A stretch of 13,255 nt of DNA, taken from the NCBI GenBank assembly GCA_002340515.1, contig DDMF01000073.1, positions 8,193 to 21,447 on the forward strand, in the 5' to 3' direction. The DNA is from Rhodobacteraceae bacterium UBA2553. GTDB lineage: Bacteria; Pseudomonadota; Alphaproteobacteria; Rhodobacterales; Rhodobacteraceae. Numbering within the stretch: position 1 is the first letter of the stretch; every line of letters begins with the position of its first letter. The position numbers and the translations under genes were made by a program. The notes beneath the pieces were generated by a model. That model ran no database searches. It was not told the DNA's origin and saw only the letters and a list, made by a program, of their open reading frames with translations. Positions 7,519 to 13,255 of this stretch are shown one piece after another.

Positions 7519-8006
7519 CGGTACGGTGCATCCAGTTCAAGGTTGCGGGCAATTTCAGCTTCCCAACGGTCGCCGTTCTCAAGCAGTTTAGCCTTATCGT
7601 AAAACAGCTCTTCGCGGGTCTCGGTGGCAAACTCAAAGTTCGGCCCTTCGACAATCGCATCCACCGGGCAGGCCTCTTGGCAGAACCCGCAATAGATGCA
7701 TTTGGTCATATCGATGTCATAGCGCGTGGTGCGGCGCGACCCATCATCGCGGGGTTCCGCGTCAATGGTAATCGCTTGGGCCGGGCAAATCGCTTCGCAC
7801 AGTTTACAAGCAATGCAACGCTCTTCCCCATTGGGATAGCGGCGCAGCGCGTGTTCACCCCGGAAACGCGGGCTTAACGGACCTTTTTCATGCGGATAGT
7901 TCAGTGTCGCCTTGGGACCAAAGAAGTATTTCAACCCCAGCCCAAAGCCTTTCACAAAATCCATCAGCAGGAAGTATTTTGTTGCGCGTGCGTAATCAAA
8001 AGCCAT
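7515..8006 (-). CDS. nuoI: NADH-quinone oxidoreductase subunit I (2[4Fe-4S])
   Basis: This is the ferredoxin-like subunit of complex I (TYKY homologue), at the base of the peripheral arm; it carries clusters N6a and N6b that pass electrons towards N2 and quinone. Its 163 residues match alphaproteobacterial length. The two cluster motifs are C64-x2-C67-x2-C70-x3-C74 followed by P and C103-x2-C106-x2-C109-x3-C113 followed by P. The N-terminal region contains an amphipathic stretch (LLMDFVKGFGLGLKYFF) that packs on the membrane arm. The ATG at 8006 lies 3 bases after the nuoH stop with only a G-rich stretch upstream (GGGGGGCTGATCG), so it probably depends on coupling. Its stop overlaps the start of the first CMD-fold gene. 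Confidence 0.98.
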   Translation of the reverse strand: MAFDYARATKYFLLMDFVKGFGLGLKYFFGPKATLNYPHEKGPLSPRFRGEHALRRYPNGEERCIACKLCEAICPAQAITIDAEPRDDGSRRTTRYDIDMTKCIYCGFCQEACPVDAIVEGPNFEFATETREELFYDKAKLLENGDRWEAEIARNLELDAPYR

Positions 8007-8009
8007 CGA

Positions 8010-9047
8010 TCAGCCCCCCACTGTCCAGCGGGCGTAAGTGCCCCAGAACGCCCCGTATTGGGCAAAGAATGCGACCAGAACAACCCAAGCCAGCGACAGC
8101 GGCAGGAAGACTTTCCAACCAATGCGCATCAGCTGATCATACCGGTAACGCGGCGTGATCGCCTTGATCATCGAGAAGACGAAGAAGAAGAAGAAGATCT
8201 TGATCGCCAGCCAGAAGAACCCATCCGGCAGCGCCTCAACCGGTGACAACCAGCCACCGAAGAACAGGATCGAAATCAGTGTACACATCAAAACGATGGC
8301 CACATATTCGCCGATCATAAAGAGAAGGAATGGGGTCGAGGAATATTCAACCTGATAACCGGCCACCAATTCCGATTCCGCTTCGGGAAGGTCAAACGGC
8401 GGGCGGTTGGTTTCCGCCAAAGCCGAGATCAGGAACAGAAAGACCATCGGGAAATGCGGCAGCCAGTACCAGCTGAAAAGACCCGCGCCGTCTTGTGCCA
8501 TCACGATGTCACCAAAGTTCATCGAACCTGTGGTGATGATCACACCGATAATGATCAGACCGATTGAAACTTCGTAAGAAATCATCTGTGCAGCGGAACG
8601 CAATGATCCGAGGAACGGGTATTTGGAGTTTGACGCCCAACCGCCCATGATCACGCCGTAAACTTCCAAAGAAGACACTGCGAACACAAACAGGATTGCG
8701 ACGTTTACATCCGCCAGCACCCAGCCGTCATTGAACGGGATCACCGCCCAGGCCAGCATCGCCAGAACGAAGCTCATCAAAGGGGCTAAGAAAAAGACAA
8801 ACTTGTCAGCGCCAGCCGGCACCACAATCTCTTTCAACACATATTTGATGAAGTCCGCAAAACTTTGCAGCACCCCAAAAGCACCAACCACGTTGGGGCC
8901 TTTTCGCATTTGCACAGCTGCCCAGACCTTACGGTCAAAATAGAGCAGAAAGGCCAGCGCCACCAAAAGTGGGACCACGATCAGCAAACACTGACCAATG
9001 ATCAAAAGCGCGATGCCTAGATTGGTTGTCGTGAAGAATTCATACAT
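8010..9047 (-). CDS. nuoH: NADH-quinone oxidoreductase subunit H
   Basis: This is the membrane subunit (ND1 homologue) that, with the peripheral arm, forms the quinone entry channel and the start of the proton path. Its 345 residues and about eight to nine hydrophobic helices fit the family. Signature segments are RKGPNVVGAFGVLQSFADFIK near residues 48-68 and AETNRPPFDLPEAESELVAGY, with the conserved acidic loop facing the quinone cavity. A late MIKAITPRYRYDQLMRIGWK segment is also typical. The start is ATG at 9047-9045; only a weak GAAGAGA precedes it, 14 bases after the upstream lipoprotein gene. It ends 3 bases before nuoI. Confidence 0.98.
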   Translation of the reverse strand: MYEFFTTTNLGIALLIIGQCLLIVVPLLVALAFLLYFDRKVWAAVQMRKGPNVVGAFGVLQSFADFIKYVLKEIVVPAGADKFVFFLAPLMSFVLAMLAWAVIPFNDGWVLADVNVAILFVFAVSSLEVYGVIMGGWASNSKYPFLGSLRSAAQMISYEVSIGLIIIGVIITTGSMNFGDIVMAQDGAGLFSWYWLPHFPMVFLFLISALAETNRPPFDLPEAESELVAGYQVEYSSTPFLLFMIGEYVAIVLMCTLISILFFGGWLSPVEALPDGFFWLAIKIFFFFFVFSMIKAITPRYRYDQLMRIGWKVFLPLSLAWVVLVAFFAQYGAFWGTYARWTVGG

Positions 9048-9061
9048 ATCTCTTCATGCCC

Positions 9062-9481
9062 TCAGACCGTCGGTATTCCGTTTTCAAGACAATTCTGAAC
9101 AGTCACTTCCGCATCGATCGTTTTCAGACCTTTGGGAAGCGCGGCTGAAATCACATAAGCCGCATCGCCTGTCCAGCGCTTGCCATTTTCATCTACATTT
9201 GTGCGCACATGGCGGGCAAAACCGTACCCGCGAATAAGCGCATATTGCGCGGCTGCACATTTGCCATATGCCGCCACATCTTCTCGTTCTCGCGCGCCCG
9301 TCATGGTCACGTGAAAATTCACCAGATCCCCATCCAGAAGCTGTGTCTCTACGCCCAAATACCTTGGCGTGAAAGGCTGTTTTGCATCTGTATCTTGTGC
9401 AGAGGGCTGAACACAGGCCGACAAAAGACCCGCTGTTGCGGCCCCTGTCATCATCGCCTGTAATCCTGCCTTACGCATCAT
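9062..9481 (-). CDS. Putative small lipoprotein between nuoG and nuoH
   Basis: This is an unrecognised 139-residue exported protein. It begins MMRKAGLQAMMTGAATAGLL and has a lipobox LLSAC with the lipidated cysteine at residue 23. Valine follows, so the usual Lol rule predicts outer membrane rather than retention in the inner membrane (inference). The mature part is a mixed alpha/beta domain with two further cysteines, in YGKCAAAQYALIRGYGFARH and near the end in VQNCLENG, which could form a disulfide. The start is taken as ATG 9481 (or the adjacent ATG 9478), because AAGGAT lies 5-8 bases upstream; the frame is open to 9535, but that extension runs into nuoG and lacks a signal-peptide start. 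It lies 19 bases after nuoG and 14 before nuoH, so it should be co-transcribed. The position resembles an unidentified reading frame that I recall between the same genes in Paracoccus, but I could not compare them. Confidence 0.85.
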   Translation of the reverse strand: MMRKAGLQAMMTGAATAGLLSACVQPSAQDTDAKQPFTPRYLGVETQLLDGDLVNFHVTMTGAREREDVAAYGKCAAAQYALIRGYGFARHVRTNVDENGKRWTGDAAYVISAALPKGLKTIDAEVTVQNCLENGIPTV

Positions 9482-9500
9482 TTGGATCCTTGTCCTGTCT

Positions 9501-11519
9501 TTACTCAGCCGCCAGTTTGCCAGACGCGCGCCCACGGGCTTGTGCTGACAAGTCGGCCATCACTTCTGACGCCCGAGCGATCGGGTTGGTCAGGTAGTAA
9601 TCCCCCACCACATAGCGGAAGCTGGCTTGGCCAAGCGTGCCAACCGTCAGTGGTGCTACTTCGTTTTCAACAACCTGGTCCACTTGGGCCAGATGCGGCA
9701 CAGCGGCCACCATGGCCTGACGCAGTTGCGCCATGCTGTCCCAAGGAAGGGTTGCGCCAAGCTCTGCCGACAAAGCCCGCAGGATGGCCCAGTTTTCTTT
9801 GGCATCCCCAACCGGGAACGCGGCACGTTGTGCCAATTGTGGACGCCCTTCGGTGTTCACAAACAGGCCGGCTTCTTCGGTATAGGCCGCACCGGGCAGG
9901 ATGATATCCGCGCGGTGTGCACCACGATCCCCGTGGCTGCCCATGTAGATCACGGTAGGGCCAGCATCGATGTCGATCTCATCAGCCCCCATGTTGAAAA
10001 TCACATCCGCGCCGGTTGTCGCCGCTTCAATGCCACCTTCGGCCACAGCACCCACATCCAGCGCGCCAACGCGGCCAGCGGCCGTGTGCAGAACCATGAG
10101 TTTGGAGTTGGTTTCTTCGGCAAGCTTCATCGAGGCCGCCAGAACCGCAAGGCCATCGGCTTCGCGCAGCGCGCCCATGCCGACAATCACAACGCTTGGC
10201 TGATCCATCACCGCGCCATGTTCTGTGCCGAGATGCTTTTCAAGCGCCGCCCGGTCATTCCCCAGATGAGCATAATCATAAGTCAGATCAACCGCTTCGC
10301 CGATCAGACCAATGGTGGCCCCTTTGGTCCAGGCCTTGCGGATGCGCGCGTTCAGAACGGGCGCTTCCATACGGGGGTTGGAACCAACCAGCATGATGAA
10401 TTTCGCATCATCAATGTCTTCGATCGAGGCATCACCCACATAGCCATAGCGGCTGTCAGTTGGCAGGCGCGCGTTGTCCACGCGGCATTCCACCTTGCCG
10501 TCCAGACCTTCGATGAGGGTTTTGAGCGAGAATGCCATCTCGGTTGAGGCCAGATCACCGATCAGACCAGAAACCTTCTTGCCTTTCATCGCAGTGGTCG
10601 CAGCTTCAAGCGCTTCGCCCCAACCTGCTTTGCGCAGCTTGCCGTTTTCACGGATGTAAGGTGTATCCAAGCGCTGACGACGCAGACCGTCCCACACAAA
10701 ACGGGTTTTATCCGAAATCCACTCTTCGTTCACGCCATCATGGTTGCGCGGCAGAATGCGTTTCACTTCGCGCCCTTTGGTGTCCACGCGAATGTTTGAG
10801 CCAAGCGCGTCCATCACATCGATGGTCTCGGTTTTGGTCAGCTCCCACGGGCGGGCGGTAAAGGCGTAAGGCTTAGAGGTCAGCGCGCCAACGGGGCAGA
10901 GATCAATGATGTTGCCCTGAAGGTTGCTGTTCAGCGTCTGGTTCAGATAGCTGGTAATCTCAGCGTCTTCACCGCGACCCGTTTGGCCCATCTGGGTGAT
11001 GCCCGCAACTTCTGATGTAAAGCGCACGCAACGGGTACAGCTGATGCAGCGGGTCATGGTGGTCGCGACAAGCGGCCCCAGATCCAGATCATCAACCGCG
11101 CGTTTTTGCTCGGTAAAGCGTGACCCCGACAGACCGTAAGCCATCGCCTGATCCTGAAGGTCACATTCGCCACCTTGGTCACAGATTGGGCAATCCAGCG
11201 GGTGGTTGATCAGCATGAATTCCATCACACCTTCACGCGCCTTTTTCACCATCGGCGAATTGGTCTTAACGACAGGCGCTTGGCCTTCGGGACCGGGGCG
11301 CAAATCGCGCACCTGCATCGCGCAGCTGGCGGCGGGTTTGGGCGGACCGCCCACAACCTCAACCAGACACATACGGCAGTTGCCAGCGATCGACAGGCGT
11401 TCGTGATAGCAAAAACGCGGCACTTCGACCCCGGCCACTTCACAGGCCTGGATCAGCGTCATTGCGCCATCTACTTCAACTTCCATGTCGTCAATGACGA
11501 TCTTTTTCAGGTCGCTCAT
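9501..11519 (-). CDS. nuoG: NADH-quinone oxidoreductase subunit G
   Basis: This is the large iron-sulfur subunit of the peripheral arm (75-kDa homologue), which passes electrons from NuoF/NuoE to NuoI. It has 672 residues from ATG 11519. Cluster ligands in order are: a [2Fe-2S] ferredoxin site C37, C48, C51, C66; the N5 site H106, C110, C113, C119; and the N4 site C158, C161, C164, C208. No fourth CxxCxxxC set follows, so cluster N7 of E. coli is absent, as in Paracoccus and mitochondria. The rest is a degenerate molybdopterin-oxidoreductase-like domain, shorter than in the roughly 900-residue E. coli protein. A GTG at 11522 directly precedes the ATG; AAGGGA spaced 5 bases from the ATG favours the ATG. 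It is followed 19 bases later by a lipoprotein gene. Confidence 0.97.
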   Translation of the reverse strand: MSDLKKIVIDDMEVEVDGAMTLIQACEVAGVEVPRFCYHERLSIAGNCRMCLVEVVGGPPKPAASCAMQVRDLRPGPEGQAPVVKTNSPMVKKAREGVMEFMLINHPLDCPICDQGGECDLQDQAMAYGLSGSRFTEQKRAVDDLDLGPLVATTMTRCISCTRCVRFTSEVAGITQMGQTGRGEDAEITSYLNQTLNSNLQGNIIDLCPVGALTSKPYAFTARPWELTKTETIDVMDALGSNIRVDTKGREVKRILPRNHDGVNEEWISDKTRFVWDGLRRQRLDTPYIRENGKLRKAGWGEALEAATTAMKGKKVSGLIGDLASTEMAFSLKTLIEGLDGKVECRVDNARLPTDSRYGYVGDASIEDIDDAKFIMLVGSNPRMEAPVLNARIRKAWTKGATIGLIGEAVDLTYDYAHLGNDRAALEKHLGTEHGAVMDQPSVVIVGMGALREADGLAVLAASMKLAEETNSKLMVLHTAAGRVGALDVGAVAEGGIEAATTGADVIFNMGADEIDIDAGPTVIYMGSHGDRGAHRADIILPGAAYTEEAGLFVNTEGRPQLAQRAAFPVGDAKENWAILRALSAELGATLPWDSMAQLRQAMVAAVPHLAQVDQVVENEVAPLTVGTLGQASFRYVVGDYYLTNPIARASEVMADLSAQARGRASGKLAAE

Positions 11520-11576
11520 CACGGTCCCTTTTCATCCCGCAAGAGGCGTTTGCCCCCTGCCCTTGTCTTGCCCTTG
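11520..11576 (-). other. Spacer before nuoG with short direct repeat
   Basis: This 57-base gap between the DUF5333-like gene and nuoG contains the nuoG ribosome binding site (AAGGGA). At its upstream end the 10-mer GACAAGGGCA occurs twice (bases 11578-11569 and 11567-11558), one base apart; the first copy includes part of the preceding stop codon. I see no terminator or convincing promoter. Confidence 0.6.
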
Positions 11577-11987
11577 TCAGTCCGCGAGAAGCGAACCTGC
11601 GAAGGACCCTTTTGCGATTTCTGCGCGGCCAACCGCACAGTAACTTTCGGCATTTCCCTTACGGGCGCCTTGTTTGGCCAACATCGGTTCGGCGATGGAC
11701 CGGAACCGGTCCTGCTCTACTTTGCTGTCCACATAATCCGTAATTTCACCAAAGCTGTAGCCAAGCGTATTGGCGTGTTTTTGCAACTGATACGCTTTGT
11801 TCAACAGGCGGAACTTGCGCAAGCTCAAGTCAGGGCAATTTTCGTCAATCAAATAGGCGATGGACGCGCCCAAAAGCTCGCTATGCACCCGCGCGTCATT
11901 GCGCATCGCGGTGTAATCCACCGCAAAAGCCGAGGTGGCAAGGGATGCAAAAACGCCGGAACTCAGAAGGGTTTTGAACTTGGTCAT
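11577..11987 (-). CDS. Exported DUF5333-like protein between nuoF and nuoG
   Basis: This is a 136-residue protein of unknown function with a cleavable signal peptide (MTKFKTLLSSGVFASLATSAFA, probable cut after AFA, about residue 22), so it should be periplasmic. The mature domain is helical and has two cysteines about 65 residues apart, in DENCPDLS and ESYCAVGRAEIA. The pattern CPDLS...LGYSFGEITDYV...ESYCxxGxxEIxxGSxxGxLL fits my memory of DUF5333, a Rhodobacteraceae family found near nuo genes; I could not run a domain search. The start is ATG 11987 because of a strong AGGAG seven bases upstream; the frame is open to 12047, but no signal peptide would then be N-terminal. The ribosome binding site is buried in a perfect 10-bp inverted repeat. 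The gene 128 bases upstream looks like a diverged paralogue. Confidence 0.85.
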   Translation of the reverse strand: MTKFKTLLSSGVFASLATSAFAVDYTAMRNDARVHSELLGASIAYLIDENCPDLSLRKFRLLNKAYQLQKHANTLGYSFGEITDYVDSKVEQDRFRSIAEPMLAKQGARKGNAESYCAVGRAEIAKGSFAGSLLAD

Positions 11988-12114
11988 GAAATATCTCCTT
12001 TTGTTAAAAAGGAGATGGGGTTGCCCCCCCTTGTCATGCAATAACAACGCCCTAATATGGGCATCATAACGCCTGTTCTCAGCATACTTTTGTGTGACGT
12101 CATCATTGTCTTCA
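11988..12114 (-). promoter_or_regulatory. 127-base leader region upstream of DUF5333-like gene
   Basis: This is the longest gap between genes in the window and is A+T-richer than the nuo genes. Near the start codon it holds the inverted repeat over the ribosome binding site. Directly upstream of that is a run of seven G followed by CAACCCC on the transcribed strand (bases 12030-12017), which could form a short GGGG/CCCC stem. A further weak GCCC/GGGC repeat lies at 12049-12062. I found no -35/-10 pair good enough to call a promoter. The layout suggests control after transcription, such as translation or RNA processing within the operon, but this is inference. Confidence 0.45.
11993..12016 (-). 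promoter_or_regulatory. Perfect inverted repeat hiding a ribosome binding site
   Basis: On the transcribed strand the sequence reads ATCTCCTTTT (12016-12007), loop TAAC (12006-12003), AAAAGGAGAT (12002-11993). The ten base pairs are perfect. The 3' arm holds AGGAG, seven bases before the ATG at 11987, so folding would block ribosome access to the downstream gene. No run of U follows the stem and the start codon comes directly after, so it does not look like an intrinsic terminator. It could be an RNA thermometer-like or coupling-dependent element. The structure is seen directly; the regulatory role is inference. Confidence 0.7.
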
Positions 12115-12534
12115 TCACTTAATTAGCGAAGCAAGCTTCGCATTCCGTTTCACTTCATTTTCAAAGCCAGAACAAAAGCTTTCTTCGTCACCCAATTCCA
12201 TACCGTTACGATCAGCAAAGGCCAACATACCCGGCTCAAGATGCTTCTTGGGATTAAGAGCAGCTTCTTTTAACACTGCCTCTTTACCAGCCGACGATCC
12301 CGTCTCACCGATAAGTCGAAGCTCAACCTCTGCCTTATATGCATTTACCGCAGCTTCATTAACTGAAATTCCGCTGCACGCATCATCTGCAATCGACGCC
12401 AGAGCCATTTCGACAATCGAATTTGAAACATATGTCGGAACAGCAATATTGGAATTTGTTGGTGCACACGCCCCCAAGATGCCGCCGCCTAGTGCGACTG
12501 CAAAACCCAACTTCCATTTCATCTGTTCAAACAT
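12115..12534 (-). CDS. Putative lipoprotein, DUF5333-like paralogue
   Basis: This is a 139-residue exported protein of unknown function. The N-terminus has a basic start and a glycine-rich hydrophobic core ending in ILGAC, a lipobox with cysteine 23. The mature region is helical with two more cysteines, in SIADDACSGIS and DEESFCSGFENEV. These two are spaced 67 residues apart, and the last segment has the form ES[FY]C-x5-E[VI]-x-[KR]-x5-SL[IL]. The same cysteine context (about 65 apart) and the same C-terminal spacing occur in the next gene, so the two look homologous although overall identity is low. The coding sequence is about 46% G+C by my count, clearly below the flanking nuo genes, which may mean relaxed constraint or a different origin. 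The start is ATG 12534 with GGGAT six bases upstream; an internal ATG at 12522 would also give a signal peptide. It begins 25 bases after nuoF. Confidence 0.8.
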   Translation of the reverse strand: MFEQMKWKLGFAVALGGGILGACAPTNSNIAVPTYVSNSIVEMALASIADDACSGISVNEAAVNAYKAEVELRLIGETGSSAGKEAVLKEAALNPKKHLEPGMLAFADRNGMELGDEESFCSGFENEVKRNAKLASLIK

Positions 12535-12559
12535 TTTTTATCCCAACTACAATTACTAT

Positions 12560-13255
12560 TTACTCAGCAGCAACGCTGACCTGACCTTGTTTATTCACCC
12601 GAATGCGGTCTTCGATTTCACCGCGGAAGTTCTTGATCAAGCCTTGGATTGGCCAAGCCGCAGCATCACCAAGCGCACAGATGGTGTGGCCTTCGACCTG
12701 TTTGGTCACGGACAGCAGCATGTCGATCTCGTCAATATGCGCCTCGCCTTTGACCAAACGATCCATCACACGCATCATCCAACCTGTGCCTTCGCGGCAC
12801 GGTGTACATTGACCGCAGCTTTCGTGTTTATAGAACTTCGACAGACGCCAAATCGCTTTGATGATGTCTGTGGAATTGTCCATGACAATCACAGCGGCGG
12901 TGCCCAAAGACGAACCTTTGTCACGCAGACCGTCAAAATCCATAACCGCATCGCGGATGTTTTCGCCCGTCACACATGGCACCGAGGATCCACCGGGGAT
13001 CACTGCCTTCAGATTGTCCCAACCACCGCGGATCCCGCCACAGTGACGGTCAATCAGCTCTTCAAACGTGATCGACATCGCCTCTTCAACCACACAGGGG
13101 TTGTTCACGTGACCGGAAATCCCGAAAATCTTGGTGCCGGCATTGTTCGCGCGACCAAAGCCCGCAAACCATTCCGGTCCACGACGCAAGATCGTCGGCA
13201 CAACCGCGATCGATTCCACGTTGTTCACTGTGGTCGGGCAGCCGTAGATACCCAT
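12560..13255 (-). CDS. nuoF: NADH-quinone oxidoreductase subunit F, C-terminal part
   Basis: This subunit (51-kDa homologue) binds NADH and FMN and carries the [4Fe-4S] cluster N3; it is the electron entry point of complex I. Only the last 231 residues are present, about half of the usual 430 or so. The methionine at the window edge is internal, since the fragment opens with GIYGCPTTVNNVES, a mid-protein family motif of the FMN/NADH domain. Cluster ligands are seen in SCGQCTPCREGTGW (fragment C147, C150, C153) and in HTICALGDAAAWP (C193). The C-terminus ends in a short hydrophilic tail. The 5' half, with the flavin-binding glycine-rich loop, lies outside the window. Confidence 0.97.
   Translation of the reverse strand: MGIYGCPTTVNNVESIAVVPTILRRGPEWFAGFGRANNAGTKIFGISGHVNNPCVVEEAMSITFEELIDRHCGGIRGGWDNLKAVIPGGSSVPCVTGENIRDAVMDFDGLRDKGSSLGTAAVIVMDNSTDIIKAIWRLSKFYKHESCGQCTPCREGTGWMMRVMDRLVKGEAHIDEIDMLLSVTKQVEGHTICALGDAAAWPIQGLIKNFRGEIEDRIRVNKQGQVSVAAE

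Noticed and set aside
9627..10547. Plus-strand open frame of 306 codons
   Set aside because: It is entirely antisense to nuoG, with no recognisable domain.
9501..11519. NuoG as truncated or degraded
   Set aside because: The shorter length and missing N7 ligands are normal for alphaproteobacterial and mitochondrial homologues.
11558..11578. Tandem 10-mer GACAAGGGCA as a mobile-element footprint
   Set aside because: Two copies of ten bases one base apart, with no inverted repeats or inserted gene, are better explained by local slippage.
11993..12016. Inverted repeat as an intrinsic terminator
   Set aside because: No U-run follows on the transcribed strand and the stem contains the ribosome binding site of the next gene, so a translational role fits better.
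11175..12044. Plus-strand open frame of 289 codons
   Set aside because: It is antisense to nuoG and the DUF5333-like gene, both of which show clear protein motifs on the minus strand.
12095..12102. Palindrome TGACGTCA as an operator
   Set aside because: A single 8-base palindrome is not enough; there is no second copy and no recognisable promoter beside it.

Overview
The window is a stretch of a complex I (proton-translocating NADH:quinone oxidoreductase, nuo) operon. All of it is read from the minus strand. The organism is most likely an alphaproteobacterium of the Rhodobacterales/roseobacter type. The evidence is the 14-subunit alphaproteobacterial gene order with small extra genes between subunits, a 672-residue NuoG without the extra N7 cluster, a DUF5333-type protein between nuoF and nuoG (a family I associate with Rhodobacteraceae), and birA directly after nuoN. 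The core genes look to be somewhat under 60% G+C; sampled nuoG lines were 60-70%.

Reading in the direction of transcription (high to low coordinates): the 3' part of nuoF (13255-12560); a small A+T-richer lipoprotein gene (12534-12115); a 127-base gap holding a perfect inverted repeat over the next gene's ribosome binding site; a secreted DUF5333-like gene (11987-11577); nuoG (11519-9501); a second small lipoprotein gene (9481-9062); nuoH (9047-8010); nuoI (8006-7515); two tandem paralogues of the carboxymuconolactone decarboxylase-like (CMD) fold (7518-7123 and 7126-6719); nuoJ (6722-6108); nuoK (6034-5729); nuoL (5724-3586); nuoM (3586-2042); nuoN (2030-594); and the 5' part of birA (604-1), cut by the window edge. 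No stretch over 300 bases lacks a gene, and I see no tRNA, rRNA, CRISPR array, insertion sequence or phage gene.

How the genes work together: NuoF and NuoG carry electrons from NADH through iron-sulfur clusters towards NuoI. NuoH with NuoI is expected to frame the quinone site. NuoJ, K, L, M and N are the membrane arm that pumps protons. Spacing is very tight (overlaps of 1 to 11 bases, or gaps mostly under 20), which suggests one transcript with translational coupling. Five non-subunit genes are embedded. Three encode exported proteins (two lipoproteins and one protein with a cleavable signal peptide), and two of these three look like diverged paralogues of each other. The other two are cysteine-free CMD-fold proteins joined by 4-base overlaps to nuoI and nuoJ. 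Their presence suggests accessory or assembly roles, but the sequence does not prove any.

The points most worth a second look are the inverted repeat that would hide a ribosome binding site inside the operon, the Cys-less CMD pair, the paralogous exported pair between nuoF and nuoG, and a His/Asp-rich insert in NuoL. That insert contains a 12-residue repeat whose two copies are identical in protein but differ at 8 of 12 codons. I did not find a wholly new defence or mobile system here; most of the window is a conserved housekeeping operon.
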